This document shows, one piece after another, positions 1 to 10,971 of a stretch of DNA of 64,000 nt (position 1 is the stretch's first letter; each line of letters starts with the position of its first letter). The DNA is from Oryzias latipes (lineage: Eukaryota; Chordata; Actinopteri; Beloniformes; Adrianichthyidae). Location of the stretch: assembly GCF_002234675.1 (NCBI RefSeq), contig NC_019881.2:20337494-20401493 (forward strand), read 5' to 3'. The position numbers and the translations under genes were made by a program. The notes below the pieces were generated by a model. That model saw only the letters and a program-made list of their open reading frames with translations, did no database searches and was not told where the DNA came from.

Positions 1-189
1 AAGTTTATTTGTATAGCACAATTCGTACACAAAGTAATTCAAGGTGCTTCACAAAACAGAAAAATGCATTAAAATCACAATACATCATAGAAATAATCAA
101 CGTAAAATTTACTTTAAAAGAAAAGAAAAAATTTGAAAATAGATTTAAAAATAAAGGAAGGAAATGAAAGAAAAGTGCAGATAGGACCT

Positions 190-2365
190 TTCAGTCATAT
201 ACACGGCTAAACAGAACTGTTTTAAGTCTAGATTTGAACATGAACACAGAAGAGGCCTGTCTTACGACTTCAGGGAGGCTGTTCCAGATTTTAGCTGCAG
301 AATATTGAAACGCTGATTCCCGTATTAACTGCCCTAGTGTTAATACTGCGTATTAACTGCCCTAGTGGCAGCATGTAGAGGTTGAACAGAAGGGGTCCCA
401 GGATCGATCCCTGGGGCACACCACAAGTCAAGGCCATGTAGTCTGAGACACAACTCCCAATTTCAACAAAATATTTCCTGTCTTCTAGATAAAACTTGAG
501 CCAACTTAGGGCAGATCCAGAGATGCCAACCCAGTCTTGGAGTCTGTGCAAAAGGATCCCATGATCAACAGTATCAAAGGCAGCACTCAGGTCTAGCAGG
601 ATTAAGACAGAGACTTTGCCATCATCAGTGTTCAGGCGGATGTCGTTGGTTACCTTGATAAGAGCAGTTTCTGTGCTATGATGGGGTCTAAAGCCTGACT
701 GGAAAACATCAAATGAATTGTTTAATAAGAGAAAGTCAGTGAGCTGTTGGTAGACAACTTTTTCAAGGACTTTTCCTAAAAATGGCAGATTAGAGATAGG
801 TCTGTAATTATTCAGTACAGTGGGATCAAGACCGCTCTTCTTCAGGAGAGGTTTAATGACTGCAGTTTTAAGGCCTCTGGAAATATTCCAGATTGAAGAG
901 ACATGTTAACTATTTGAGTAATTGGTGGCAACACACTGTTCAGGACAGACTTTAGAAATCTAGTGGGTAACACATCAAGGCAGCATGTAGACGAGCTCAG
1001 ACGGGTGATGGTCTCTTGGACAGTTTGGTCAGTGACAGGTACAAAGTGAGTCAGCTTAGAGTGAGTATGTGGCCGTTGGATAGTTATATGTGTTGTGGAG
1101 TTGATGGCTTTTTTAATGCCCTGAACCTTGTCATTAAACAATACAGCAAACTCATTACATTTAGGTGTGCAAACCAGTTCTATTGGTAGCTGGGTTGGGG
1201 GGTTAGTTAATCTGTTTACTGTTCTGAGCAGGACACGAGAGTTGCTGCTGCAACTTCCAATGATTTCAGAGAAGTACCTTTCCCTTGTTCTGCATAAGAT
1301 CTGGTTGTAAGCGTACAACTCGCCCTTATACATTTCATAATGAACCTGGAGTTTTGACTTGCGCCACTTTCGCTCAGCTCTGCGGCACTGTTGTTTCTGT
1401 GCCCTGACTAGATCATCGTTCCTCCAGGGAGCTTTCTGTCTATGTTTTCTCAATTTAACCTTCATAGGGGCAATGGCATCCAGAACATTCACGATGCTAG
1501 AAGTAACAGAATTCAGCATTTCATCAACATTGGCACCAAAGGTGTTTTCAGGGTTTATCATTTCTACAAACTGTGCCCTAGTGCTCTCATTTATTGGTCT
1601 CCTTTGGACAACTGCAGGGCCAGGCGGGGGTTTGGGAGCAACAGACAGGTCAAAGAATACACAGAAATGATCAGAGAGGGCGACATCAACCAGACTGACA
1701 TTGTAAATATTAACCCCCTTTGTGATGAGCAGGTCCAGAGTGTGCCCTCTGTTGTGGGTGGGGCAACTTACATGCTGAATTAGATCAAAGGTTTCAAGGA
1801 CAGCATTGAGCTCTTTTGCATTTCTGTCATTGACATTATCAACATGAACATTAAAATCACCTGTAATGACTAGACCATCAAAGTCTGTGCACACAACTGA
1901 GAGCATTTCAGTGAAATCATCAATAAAACTTTGGCTGTGCTGAGGAGGTTTGTACATAACTATGCAGAGTAAGGGAGGAGTTTGTTTTAACTCAATCTTA
2001 AAGGACACATACTCAAATGATGAAAACACACCAAATGATAGTCTGCGGGTTGCAATATTATCTCTAAACAGTGCAGAAACGCCTCCACCCTTTTTATTTT
2101 CTCGTATTTCCGAATCATGTTAGTAGTTGGGGGGAGTTGATTCTACTAGAACTATGTTTCCTGTGTTTTTGTCAAGCCATGTTTCAGTTAATAACATAAA
2201 ATCAAGATTAAAAGAAGAGATAAGATCATTGATTAAAAATGATTTGTTGCATAAAGATCTGACATTGAGTGCAGCAAGTTTGAGATTAGTTTCCTTGGGA
2301 CTGGTCAAAACCTTCTTGCAAACTAGATTTCTTTGATTCGACAGTCTAACTGCCCTTTTTTGCAT
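190..2365 (-). pseudogene. LINE ORF2 remnant (endonuclease plus partial reverse transcriptase)
   Basis: The APE-type endonuclease starts with LNVRSLCNKS near 2290 and contains TETWLD near 2180, GDFNVHVDN near 1840 and ALSDHFCVFF near 1660. A break in frame lies between about 2120 and 2029. A reverse transcriptase start follows (IELVCTPK, TQIVNMSLQSGIFPEALK), then another break near 842. The palm motif GVPQGSILGPLLF lies near 400. The sequence then jumps to the C-terminal motif KIWNSLPEVV near 270. The stretch that should hold the catalytic YADD box is absent. At the jump a 19-bp direct repeat occurs at 321-339 and 349-367. The encoded enzyme would be inactive. Confidence 0.75.
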
Positions 2366-2467
2366 TCTACGTGGTGCAACTACAGGTATAGCACCAGAAG
2401 GAAGCTCTTCATCACAGGGCCCCAGTTTGACATAACCTTTCCTAGGACACTGGGGGCCCGTTTCATC

Positions 2468-3238
2468 CTAGCTCTGGGGGATAGCACGTCTAAAGGCGCG
2501 CAGGGGAGGTCGAGTTGAGGGTAGTTTGGGTGATGGACCAGGAGGAGCGGGAGCTGGACGGGATTTGGGTGAACGACGGAGGGAGCGTGTTGGAGGGGCT
2601 TTGGATGAAGGACGTGTTGGAGGGACTTTGGGTGAAGGATAAGGAGGGGGCGCTGGAGGGGTAGGAGAGCTCCTGTGTGGTGTGAAGCTCACAGCTGTTA
2701 GGGGAGCCATCTTAATTCCTGACTTAATGAGGCTATCAAAATGGCTAGGTAGGGCCATGGGTGAAATTGGGGGGGACGAAAAGCAAAGTGAGTCTTCACT
2801 GGGAGTAGATGTAGCAGGGGGCGCCCACAGCTGGTCAGATGGTGATGTTTCTGGGGCTAAATCTGGTGGTTGTTGTTGTGGTTCTGCGGCTGGGTCCTCA
2901 GCTGGCGGTGGTTGTTGTGATGCTGGTGCAGCTGAGTCCTTAGATGGAGGTGGTTGTGGTGCTGGTGCTGCTGAGTCCTTAGATGGAGGTGGTTGTGGCG
3001 CTGGTGCAGCTGAGTCCTTAGATGGAGGTGGTTGTGGCGCTGGTGCTGCCGGATCCAAGTCTTTGACCGGTGGTGGTGGAGGTAGTTGTTGTTGCCGTTG
3101 TGCTGTGGTTCCTGGGACACTGGCTCGGTCCTTCCTCACTGCCTTTTCAGGGCCTTGGCCTCTATGCCCCAGAGCGTGGAGGAGGTTCTTTACTAACTCT
3201 CTTGCTCCACCTCTGTTCAGGTGTGGGCCTCTTCCCAA
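2468..3238 (-). CDS. Proline-rich frame with 13-residue tandem repeats at the LINE 5' end
   Basis: A continuous frame of about 256 codons sits immediately 5' of the LINE endonuclease. It has a basic start (GRGPHLNRGGARELVKN), then a low-complexity stretch rich in Pro, Ala and Gln with at least three copies of a 13-residue unit of the form PPPSKDSAAPAPQ (roughly 3050-2920), then a second Pro-rich, basic section (PPTRPSSKAPPTRS). Its position suggests a first frame or N-terminal leader of the LINE, but no nucleic-acid-binding motif is visible, and teleost L2 elements often lack a recognisable ORF1. It may equally be captured sequence. There is no evidence of expression. Confidence 0.35.
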   Translation of the reverse strand: MGRGPHLNRGGARELVKNLLHALGHRGQGPEKAVRKDRASVPGTTAQRQQQLPPPPPVKDLDPAAPAPQPPPSKDSAAPAPQPPPSKDSAAPAPQPPPSKDSAAPASQQPPPAEDPAAEPQQQPPDLAPETSPSDQLWAPPATSTPSEDSLCFSSPPISPMALPSHFDSLIKSGIKMAPLTAVSFTPHRSSPTPPAPPPYPSPKVPPTRPSSKAPPTRSLRRSPKSRPAPAPPGPSPKLPSTRPPLRAFRRAIPQS

Positions 3239-3241
3239 GAA

Positions 3242-3840
3242 TAGTACATTACATCCCTTGCTCTGCGTTCACACTTGACCTCTCCAAGGTGACCTTCATA
3301 TATCTGTTGAAGCATCTGCTTGCGCAGGGAGGTTGGAATGACAAACTTGCTTCCTTTTAACACCATGTCATCCACCACTGTGAGCTCTGCTCTGCAGTTC
3401 CAGAAATCTTGTATTTTTAAAGGGCATTCTTTTTTGTTTTCAGGCCATCCTTTGAGTATTGTTCTTTTCAGTTCTTTGATGGTTTCATCTGCTTTTGTCT
3501 CTGTTCGTATTTGTTCTGTTCGGTCAGCAGTTACCGGCAGAGATGTCAGAATCATGTCCACATATGCTTGTATTTCTGCACCTTTTCCACTGTCTTCTTT
3601 TTCGTCTTTGTCCACTACTCTAGACAAAGTGTCGGCTGTGTACATGTACTTTCCTTTTGTGTACATCATGTGCACGTCATATTTTTGCAGCCTGATTAAC
3701 ATCCAATGTTTCCTTACAGGACAATTACTCAGTGCTCTGGACATGATTGACACCAATGGTTTATGGTCGGTTTCCACTTCAAACGTTTGCCCATAGACAT
3801 ATTGATGGAACCGCTCACATGCGTACATGCTGGCTAACAG
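3242..3840 (-). pseudogene. Ty3/gypsy pol fragment: RNase H tail and integrase zinc-binding region
   Basis: The minus-strand frame begins at about 3840 with the end of RNase H (YACERFHQYVYG, then VETDHKPLVSIM) and the connection ending in TADTLSRV. It continues into the integrase N-terminal H2C2 region (FVIPTSLRKQMLQQIYEGHLG, then KCERRARDVMYY). It stops abruptly near 3245 where the LINE begins, so the integrase catalytic core is missing. Upstream protease and reverse transcriptase are also absent. The proteins would have acted in retrotransposon cDNA synthesis and integration. The spacing and motifs resemble animal gypsy elements outside the chromovirus group, and the fragment is distinct from the gypsy element at 7045-10160. 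Confidence 0.8.
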
Positions 3841-4573
3841 TTTCTACTAAATGCAACGCTGGCTGTTTTTGGTAAATAAATAAGAGCAAATGTGACTTTG
3901 GGAACTTCTTAAAATAAAAATAGTGGTAAAAGAAGACCCGTTTTTTTTTTAAATGACTTCTACATCATTTTTGCTTCCAAGATTAATTGTAAAATGATCC
4001 AAGAAACAGAAACAGTGATGTTGGTTTAATGCTCAATTAACCAGAAAGTTGACAGAAAACCTTTAGAGCACAACATTCACGATTATTTAATATTATTTCT
4101 TTCAAAGTCCTGGTTTTTATTCATATACTTATGGTTGGTTTGTATTTCTTGTTTAAAAAAATTATAATTGATTATTTTAGATGCATTGTTTTAATTTTCA
4201 TACATCCGGTTCAAAGACAAACACCAGCATAACACATTTAACTGCTAAGAAATGTGGTTTGATCTGTGAATCGTTGATCTTGGTTCCTGAATTGAATCAG
4301 ATCTTTTCCTAATTATTGACTACCAGCTACCAGAAACTAACTTGATTCACCTCCAGTTAACACACAAACATTGCCTAAAAATGACTTCAAATGATTGTAG
4401 TAATGTATAGATGTGGGGCTTTCTGCTCTTTCTTCAGGGAAGTGCAGGTAGAAGGCATTCTGTGTCTAGTAACTTCAATGGCTCTGGATGCTGAGCAACA
4501 TTCACCTTTAAATGACAGCTATTAAGTCCTCCAAAGACGATGGAAGTCATTTTTATAACAAATCGTTTTGCAG
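3841..4573. other. AT-rich spacer, no gene seen
   Basis: AT-rich sequence between the gypsy fragment and a candidate exon. A run of T lies near 3940. I see no conserved protein frame, RNA gene or clear repeat boundary. Confidence 0.4.
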
Positions 4574-4783
4574 GAACATGTGTCAGTGGTTCAGGACATG
4601 AAGCTGGATCCTGCTCACATGTTCCAACTTTATCTGCAGCAAACTGAAAGTTTGAAGAAGCTGAACATTCCCTCATATTTCCCTGACTTGAAAACTTGGG
4701 ATGTGTCTGCTGAGCTCCTCATCAAACACACGGCTGAGTCTGAGCCGACTGATCAGAAGATCAAGACTGAGGAAACTTCCTTT
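4574..4783 (+). CDS. Candidate internal exon of an unidentified protein
   Basis: The sequence TTTTGCAG at 4566-4573 is a good splice acceptor and TTT|GTAAAG at 4784 is a usable donor. The 210 nt between them are open in one frame (70 codons, phase 0 at both ends). The residues are HVSVVQDMKLDP, LYLQQTESLKKLN, then an acidic tail ending TEETSF. This looks helical and soluble, with no Cys pattern and no membrane segment. I do not recognise the family, and no partner exon can be joined with confidence. It lies between transposon remnants, so it could be an isolated exon of a host gene disrupted by insertions, part of an unrecognised element, or a chance frame. Confidence 0.25.
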
Positions 4784-6340
4784 GTAAAGTTGATAAATGT
4801 TACATTTATTCATTTTCGAATCTGGGTTTCCGCATTGTCTACGATGTCCTCCACCCGTCCGGATTTATTTTCTTCTATGGATCTGGATGGTTCATTGATG
4901 CATGCCTCTCCCATTATGTCATCTCTCGCTTTTGTGCAGCGTGTACTTTATTCATTCTTTGGTTGATGACTATGTTAAGTGATTGAACCACCTGACATTT
5001 GCTGTGGCTTTGGTCCCACGGTCATCCGTTCATCTTGTGTTCTTGTTCCGGGTAGTTTGATCCTGGGCCCCGTGTTCCTGTTCTGGATATTCATGTCTTG
5101 CGCTTTTGGACTTTCCTTCTCAATGCTTGGAGTGGTTTTGTTGTAATGATGACTGTCGTGTCTTCAGTCTCCCTCCACTTGTTCTTCTGTGGCTGCGCCC
5201 TCTGATTTAGGGTAGAAAGATTTATGAAGAGTGGTTTGTGTACGCCAGAATCCACAGCTCTAATGGTTTTTACGGGATCGTGTGGTTATGAGAATTTAGC
5301 CATGGAGATTATATTAAGGCTCTTTAAAACATGAGATGATAGTCTTATGTGTCATCGGTTGTCTTGGTTGGTGTTTAAATAACACCATGAGTAAATTAAC
5401 CCTGACCGTAGAAACTTCATCATTTACGCTCTCAAAATTAGTTCAAGAGTTAATTCTTGTGTCCACAAGCCAGTCTTCCATCTGCCCTGCTTAAGCAGAT
5501 GACACTTGGCTACATGCATCTACATTTAGAGGCTTATTATGCTCCGCCTCTAAATTCTTAAGGTTCAGTTTAGCTATCAAAACCTACGATCCCTTGTGGA
5601 TCTCCAGACGCCCTTGGCTAAAATTTCAGCAGTCTGTTTTGTTGTCCACCTATTTAAGAACCACTAATATCAAATACGAGAATCAAATTTCAGCCAAGCT
5701 GCAATCCATTGCTACGTGGGACGTTGACCTTCCTCATCTACAATCTCCTTGGTCTTCGGTTACCCTTCCCATCGCCTGTTTCTCGATGACCATCTGAAGG
5801 ATCGTCTCTCTGGAACTGTCAAAGGTTACTTCTCTTACCATTGGTCTGGTGTTATTGGTGTTAAGATATTGTGCAGGTTCTATATTTCACTATCAATTCA
5901 CTGTTGGAATTTGTGATACTGGTGGTTGCTATGGTGCGATGAATCCACAATGGGACTTTTCCTTAACTTTCTACTAAATTTAACTTTCCATTCCATTTAT
6001 GTCAAGCATTGTAAAAAAAAGAAAAATCAGTTTCTGTGTTATATATATATATTTATTCTTTGCTGAGACTAATACTGGTTTTATATTGTATCTGTGCATC
6101 ACATCCTGAGCCTGCGAGCCCCTACTCCCTGGTCTGCTTCTCCGATTCTGGCGATTGATGACACCCCTGCCTTCCTTGATCTGGTGCTGCAACGATGACT
6201 GCTCGACGTACCTATTGCTGCACTGAGAGTGAAGGGGCGGTGGACCTCCCCTGCGTTCCAATGACACTTCTGACTTAAATCAATCAATATGTCAGCAGCA
6301 AAATGAATGTAAATTCCTGGATTATAGATGTTTAAAGAAA
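4784..6340. other. Unassigned sequence, probably old repeat material
   Basis: No gene can be supported. Short frames (for example 5594-5797) lack recognisable motifs. Around 5050 there is a segment reading GSLILGP on the plus strand that may be old retroelement, but no clear alignment is visible. A short TA dinucleotide run lies near 6041-6052. No TIR or LTR boundary is seen. Confidence 0.35.
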
Positions 6341-6344
6341 ATTA

Positions 6345-7045
6345 TTGCCAGGTGGAAGCCTCAAAGCCAAGTTCCATGACCAGGGTCTGGGACGCCGAGG
6401 CACCCGCCCTCGATTGCCACCCAAACCACAATGCACCGGCCCCTTTTGAACTCTCCTATGGGTGGTGGGCCCATGGGAGAGTGGTCCCACGTCGCTCCTT
6501 CGGGCTGTGCCTGACCGGGGCCCGTGGGAAGAGCCCCGGTCACCAGGCGCTCGCCTGCGAGTCCCAACCCCGGGCCTGGCTCCAGAGTGGGGCCCCGGTG
6601 ACGCCAATCCGGGCGACGTAATCGGTTCCGTGATATTACTCTTCATCAGGGGGTACTGAACCGCTCTTTGTCTGGCTCGTCACCCAGGACCTGTCTGCCA
6701 TGGGAGACCCTACCAGGGGCTTAAGCCCCCGACAGCTTAGCTCCTGGGATCACTCGGGCTCACAAACTCCCCCACCACGTTAAGGTGGCGGTTCACAGGG
6801 GAGCTTGAGAGGAGAAAGGTAGTTTGCCATCTCTCGGTGGGTGGAGTCTCCCTGCCCCAGGTGGAGGATTTTAAATATCTGGGGGTATTTTTCACGAGTG
6901 AGGGAAGGCCAGAGCGTGAGATTGACAGGCGGAATGGGGCAGCGTCCGTAGTTATGCGGTCGCTGTACCGGTCCATTGTGTTGAAGAGAGAGCTGAGCCG
7001 AGAAGCAAAGCTCTCAATTTACCGGTCGAACCAGAGTCTCAATAT
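6345..7045 (+). mobile_element. Rearranged non-LTR retrotransposon: 5' leader joined to reverse transcriptase tail
   Basis: 6345-6790 is a GC-rich leader (GGGTCTGGGACGCCGAGG; GTCTGGCTCGTCACCCAGG; CCACCACGTTAAGGTGGCGG) of a type that recurs at the 5' ends of teleost LINEs. At about 6800 it runs directly into the distal reverse transcriptase region, plus strand, frame VEDFKYLGVFFTSEGR, then EIDRRNGAAS and MRSLYRSIVLKRELS. Everything between the leader and this C-terminal part is missing, so the copy is an internally deleted, non-coding derivative. It ends near 7045 at a junction with the gypsy element on its right. The clade is not certain from the motifs alone. Confidence 0.65.
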
Positions 7046-7049
7046 CCCA

Positions 7050-8315
7050 GGCGAGATTACCGACGACGAAAGTGGGTGAAATGATGGGAGCGGCTTCCTG
7101 TTGGTCGTGAGTGTTATATATGCGAGAGAGGGCATCAGCCTTAATATTACGACTTCCTGGGCGGTAGGTGATGGTGAAAGTAAACCATCAAAGAAAAGGC
7201 ACCAACGGACCTGACGAGAATTTAGGCGCCTAGCAGTGCGGAGGTGCGGTTACCCACGTCATAATTTCGTTCCGCGGGGGATAGTTTACGCGAACATTTT
7301 CTTAAGATTATCAAACGCAGTTTGAGCCTCCGGACTCCAAATAAACGGTTGGTTGACAGAAGTGAGTCTGGTAAGGGGGGCGGCGAGACTGCTGTAGTTC
7401 CGAATGACCCTACGATAAAAATTGGCAAAACTGAGAAAACGCTGTAACTGCTTACGAGTACTGGGAGTCTCCCAGTTGGTGACTGCGGAAACCTTAGCCG
7501 GATCAGGACGGATGTTGCCAGCTTCAATGATAAAACCGAGAAAGGAGACAGTGGAGACATGAAATTCGCATTTCTCGGCTTTTACAAAGAGCTGATTTTT
7601 GAGGAGACGTTCGAGAACCTGACGTACATGGAGGGTGTGAATTTCAGGATCGGGGGAGTAAATAAGAATGTCATCGAGGTCGACGAAGACAAATCTGTTA
7701 AGAAAATCGCGAAGGACATCATTAACAAGGTGTTGAAAAACTGCCGGAGCGTTAGTAAGCCCAAAAGGCATTACCAAATATTCAAAATGCCCAAGAGGGG
7801 TGTTAAATGCAGTCTTCCATTCGTCCCCTTCTCTCATGCGAACCAGGTGATAAGCGTTTCGTAGATCTAATTTAGAGAATACCTGAGCTTCTTGAACGGA
7901 GTCTAAAGCGGAACTGATGAGAGGCAAAGAGTATTTATTTTTTAATATTGATCTGATTTAAGTCACAATAGTCAACGCAAGGACGCAGGCTCTTGTCTTT
8001 CTTCTGGACGAAGAAAAACCCAGCAGCGACGGGAGAAGAGGAGGGACGAATATGACCTGAGGCGAGAGATTCATTAATGTATTTCTCCATGGCGAGTTTC
8101 TCTGGGCCAGAAAGATTAAATAAATGGCCCTTAGGGAGACCGGCACCGATTAACAACTCGATGGAGCAGTCATAAGGTCGATGCGGGGGTAAAGCACCCG
8201 TCTTACTTTTGCTGAATACACCCTTGAGATCATGATAACAGGTGGGTACCTTGGAAAGATCGATTTCTTCCGTTATAGGATCGTGACCAGGAGATGCGGG
8301 TGAGTAGCTGACCAC
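7050..8315 (-). pseudogene. Gypsy pol remnant (reverse transcriptase, broken RNase H)
   Basis: The reverse transcriptase is split between a frame at 8315-7935 ([34 protein letters not shown]) and one at 7927-7286 ([40 protein letters not shown]). The usual Tyr-x-Asp-Asp catalytic box reads VDLDD here. After LKKMF near 7290 the sequence jumps over most of RNase H: short pieces with LSPAERNYDVGN and RRLNSRQVRW lie almost side by side with the intervening segment missing. The frame then shifts into the connection and earliest integrase residues (ADALSRIY) and ends at about 7045. This is a decayed polyprotein; I describe the breaks but do not rebuild it. Confidence 0.75.
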
Positions 8316-8524
8316 CCAGGCTGGCTGCTTTGACAGGATGATCCAGTGCTTCTATGGGGAGATTGAGTTTGGTCACCAGAAGACAGTCTATAAAGCTCTG
8401 TTCAGCTCCAAAGTCAATGAGAGCCCGACATTCATGGGTGCGAGATTGATGACTTAGCTTGACAGGAACATAAAGGAAATTTCTTTCCTGGTTAACAGTA
8501 AGAGAAGCCTCCCGCGGCCTGTCT

Positions 8525-9560
8525 TCTAACGGGGTTAGAGTTTAAACGTAGCGTGCACTGATGTACGTGGTGACCGGATTCTCCACAGTAAAAACAGGTA
8601 TCTTCCTCCTTACGCCTGCGACGTTCCTCGGGAGTAAGCTTGGAGTGGCCAATCTGCATCGGTTCCTCCGAGGGGCGGCTGATGTTCCCTTGAGGGCGGA
8701 AGGAGGATGGTTCTGATGTGGGAGACTGAGATACAGAGTTAGTGGTGATCTTCTTTTCAGGACGAACTCGTTCAACCTGACGTTCTCGGAGCCGCACATC
8801 AGAACGTAAGGCTGCAGTGACGAGTTCTTCGAAAGTGCGTGCTTCTGGCTGCGAGCTTAGATGGTCTTTGATTTGATCATTTAGCGACTGGTATAAAAAA
8901 ACCTTTAAGGGCAACGTCCGGCCAGCCAGCCTCTACCGGTAGGATGCGAAAGTCTATTAGATGTTCACTTACGGAGCGGCTGCGTTGTCTTAAGCCCAGA
9001 AGGCGGCGGGTAGCTTCCTCTGCTTTGCGGGGTTGGTCGAAGACCAGGCGAAACTCCCTGATGAATCGTTCGAAAGGCACTTGGATAATAGGGTTAGCCG
9101 ATAAATAAGCCTGGGCCCATTGAAGGGCTTTACCACGTAAGGAGTTGACGATGAGAGTAATCTTACAGTGGTCTGCGTGGTAATACCGCGGGGCCTGCTG
9201 AAAGATTAACTGGCACTGTAGTAAAAAGCCACCACATGCGTTTACATTACCTTGGAAGGGCTCTGGTTGCAAACGAAAGTTCTCCTGAGTCCATAATGTG
9301 GTGGCTTGGTGGGGGCTCCCAGCTGCAGAGGCAGAGGAACTTGAGCCGGCGTTAGCCGTCGATTGGCTAGTTAGCTCAACCAGAGCTTAAGAGATGCTAT
9401 CGAGGCGTCGAAATAGATCCTGCTGCGCAGATGCCATCTGGTGGAGCGTTTCAGCTTGACGGCAGAGGGCTGCGCCTTGATGCGTGAAGGCGAGGCGGAG
9501 TCCTTCCGGGTCAGCTGGGTGTGGTTGTTGGCCAGTTTGTTCTGTCATGTCGTCGTAGAC
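8525..9560 (-). pseudogene. Sushi-like gag remnant with CCHC zinc knuckle
   Basis: Gag begins near 9550 with MTEQTGQQ and a short helical N-terminus. A stop follows LFRRLDSIS near 9387. The conserved capsid-like region continues at 9272-8877 (PEPFQGNVNACGGFLLQC; LRGKALQWAQAYL; RFIREFRLVFDQP) and 8914-8492. The CCHC knuckle CFYCGESGHHVHQC is at about 8605-8560. Gag would form the virus-like particle and bind genomic RNA. The stop near 9387 and a frame change near 8880 make this copy defective. Confidence 0.7.
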
Positions 9561-9599
9561 GTGGCAGACCCAGTTGCTGAAACCCGGAAAAGAGCCCGC

Positions 9600-10160
9600 G
9601 ACAAGGATTAGTTTGAAAGGGGTTTTATTTCTCCAGGGATTGAACAGAGTCTCTTGGAGAGCTTGAGTAGAATAATCTTCGGGTGAAGATCTGACGTCCC
9701 AGGAGCTGAGAGCGGTGAGGACTGGTGGAGTATAACCTGAGAGGTGCGGCGGCGGCTTGTGGATCCAGAGGAGCGAGGCGTGGACGCCGAGGACGGCGGA
9801 GCCAACTCGAGGACAGGTGGACGCCGAGGACGGCGGAGCCGACTTTGAGTGAGGAGTGAAGCTCTGGACGAGGAACCAGCGTGACCAATGGTAGGAGGAC
9901 CTGAGGGTAGGTACAAAGCGAGGTGAGTAAAGTAACTTAGCTTGAGTAGCAAATGCTAAAAGGCCAGGCGTAAGCACCGGAGTGAATATAACAAACTGGC
10001 GCTGGATACTGGTGAGTAGAACCCTTAAGAAGGCAGGCAGGATGATGAGGAGATGCAGGACAGCCGGTTCCAATCAGCAGAGCAGGAGGGAGGGGGGAGG
10101 TGACTGACAGGCACCGTGACAGGGGCGGCCCAATGTTCAAAGGTGCCGGGTCACACATAG
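9600..10160 (-). repeat. Probable 5' LTR of the Sushi-like element
   Basis: On the minus strand the region opens with TGTGACCCGGCACC at about 10158 and contains AATAAAACCCC near 9630, a plausible poly(A) signal, shortly before gag. A 3' partner LTR is not present in the window, so the exact ends cannot be confirmed by comparison. Two GGACGCCGAGGACGGCGGAGCC-type units at about 9783 and 9821 form a short tandem repeat inside. Confidence 0.5.
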
Positions 10161-10286
10161 CAGTCTTACCTGGAAATGGAATGAAATGAAATGAAAAATC
10201 GAATTCCGCCGAAAAACACACCTCATCTTATTACACACTGATAATACATTTACATTCTTTCTTCTTGATGATCTTTTGTTTTGGGG

Positions 10287-10790
10287 GGTTATTACCCAAA
10301 AGTTTTATGGAAAAAATTATCTCATGGAATTGTACGGAGTCTTATGCCAAACAAAAAGATTGTGAATGCCAACTAAGAATGTGAAAATTAAGTATGTGAA
10401 AATAAATATTTTACTGCATGAGTTTGTCCGACTGAAAATAGCGAACGAGTTCGCCTTTCAGGAAGGCAGACTCTGCAGTATTTTGCTTCGGTTCCCCTCC
10501 CCTAGGGCAGGTAGTTAATTAACTCACCTGTTCAGCGTCCTATTTTGTCCCGGTGTGCAGCCATTCGTTCTCTTCCTTACTGCAGCACTGCATTCGTCGC
10601 CCCACCCTCCCCGGCTTCCACCTGTGGGCTCCGTTCGAGGTTATTACCCAAAAGTTTTATGGAAAAAATTATCTCATGGAATTGTACGGAGCCTTATGCC
10701 AAACGAAAAGATTGTGAATGCCAACTAAGAATGTGAAAATTAAGTATGTGAAAATAAATCCTTTACTGAATGAGTTGGTCTGACTGAAAT
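10287..10790 (+). repeat. 152-bp direct repeat pair separated by 200 bp
   Basis: 10287-10438 and 10639-10790 are near-identical, both starting GGTTATTACCCAAAAG and ending in ACTGAAA after a TATGTGAAAATAAAT block, with a handful of substitutions. The intervening 10439-10638 is GC-richer and not repeated. The arrangement fits a tandem duplication of a 352-bp unit whose second copy is incomplete, or a small element with terminal direct repeats; the ends are not TG/CA. Confidence 0.75.
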
Positions 10791-10971
10791 GTAAATATTA
10801 ACTGTTGTGGTGCATGTTCATAAGTCATCACCAATAAAAAAATAACAGCTCTCTGCTTACAAAGTATAAAAACGTCCTGTGGCTTCAGAAAGGTGTATTT
10901 TTATTTCAAATTAGTTTGTACTGCTTAGAAATGTCACTAGTCATTTATTAAAAATACATTAATAATAATGG

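Larger units (their letters stand above)
1..3245 (-). mobile_element. L2-like LINE retrotransposon, decayed, minus strand
   Basis: The element reads right to left. Near 3240 a proline-rich frame begins, followed by an endonuclease region (about 2365-1700), the start of reverse transcriptase (to about 550), a short C-terminal part (about 300-190) and a 3' tail at 1-190. The plus-strand sequence at 1-60 (TTTATTTGTATAGCAC, then GGTGCTTCACA) is the kind of tail seen on teleost L2-type LINEs. Endonuclease landmarks are LNVRSL, LLTETWL and LSDHF; the reverse transcriptase landmark is GVPQGSILGP. The frame is interrupted several times and the YADD catalytic segment is missing, so the copy is dead. 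At its 5' end it abuts a gypsy fragment. Placement in the L2/CR1-like group is from motif memory, and Rex1-like is the main alternative. Confidence 0.8.
7045..10160 (-). mobile_element. Ty3/gypsy element, Sushi-like, 3'-truncated and internally deleted
   Basis: Read on the minus strand the order is LTR (about 10160-9600), gag (about 9560-8525), then pol with protease remnant, reverse transcriptase (8315-7286) and scraps of RNase H and integrase start (7285-7050). The gag CCHC box and the general gag layout resemble Sushi-type elements, the group from which mammalian RTL/PEG10-type genes derive. The integrase body and the 3' LTR are absent; the left end meets a LINE fragment at about 7045. Frameshifts, internal deletions and stops show it is not functional. 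Confidence 0.8.

Noticed and set aside
2682-3278. Plus-strand Gly/Cys-rich frame
   Set aside because: Antisense of the proline-rich tandem repeat; composition explains it.
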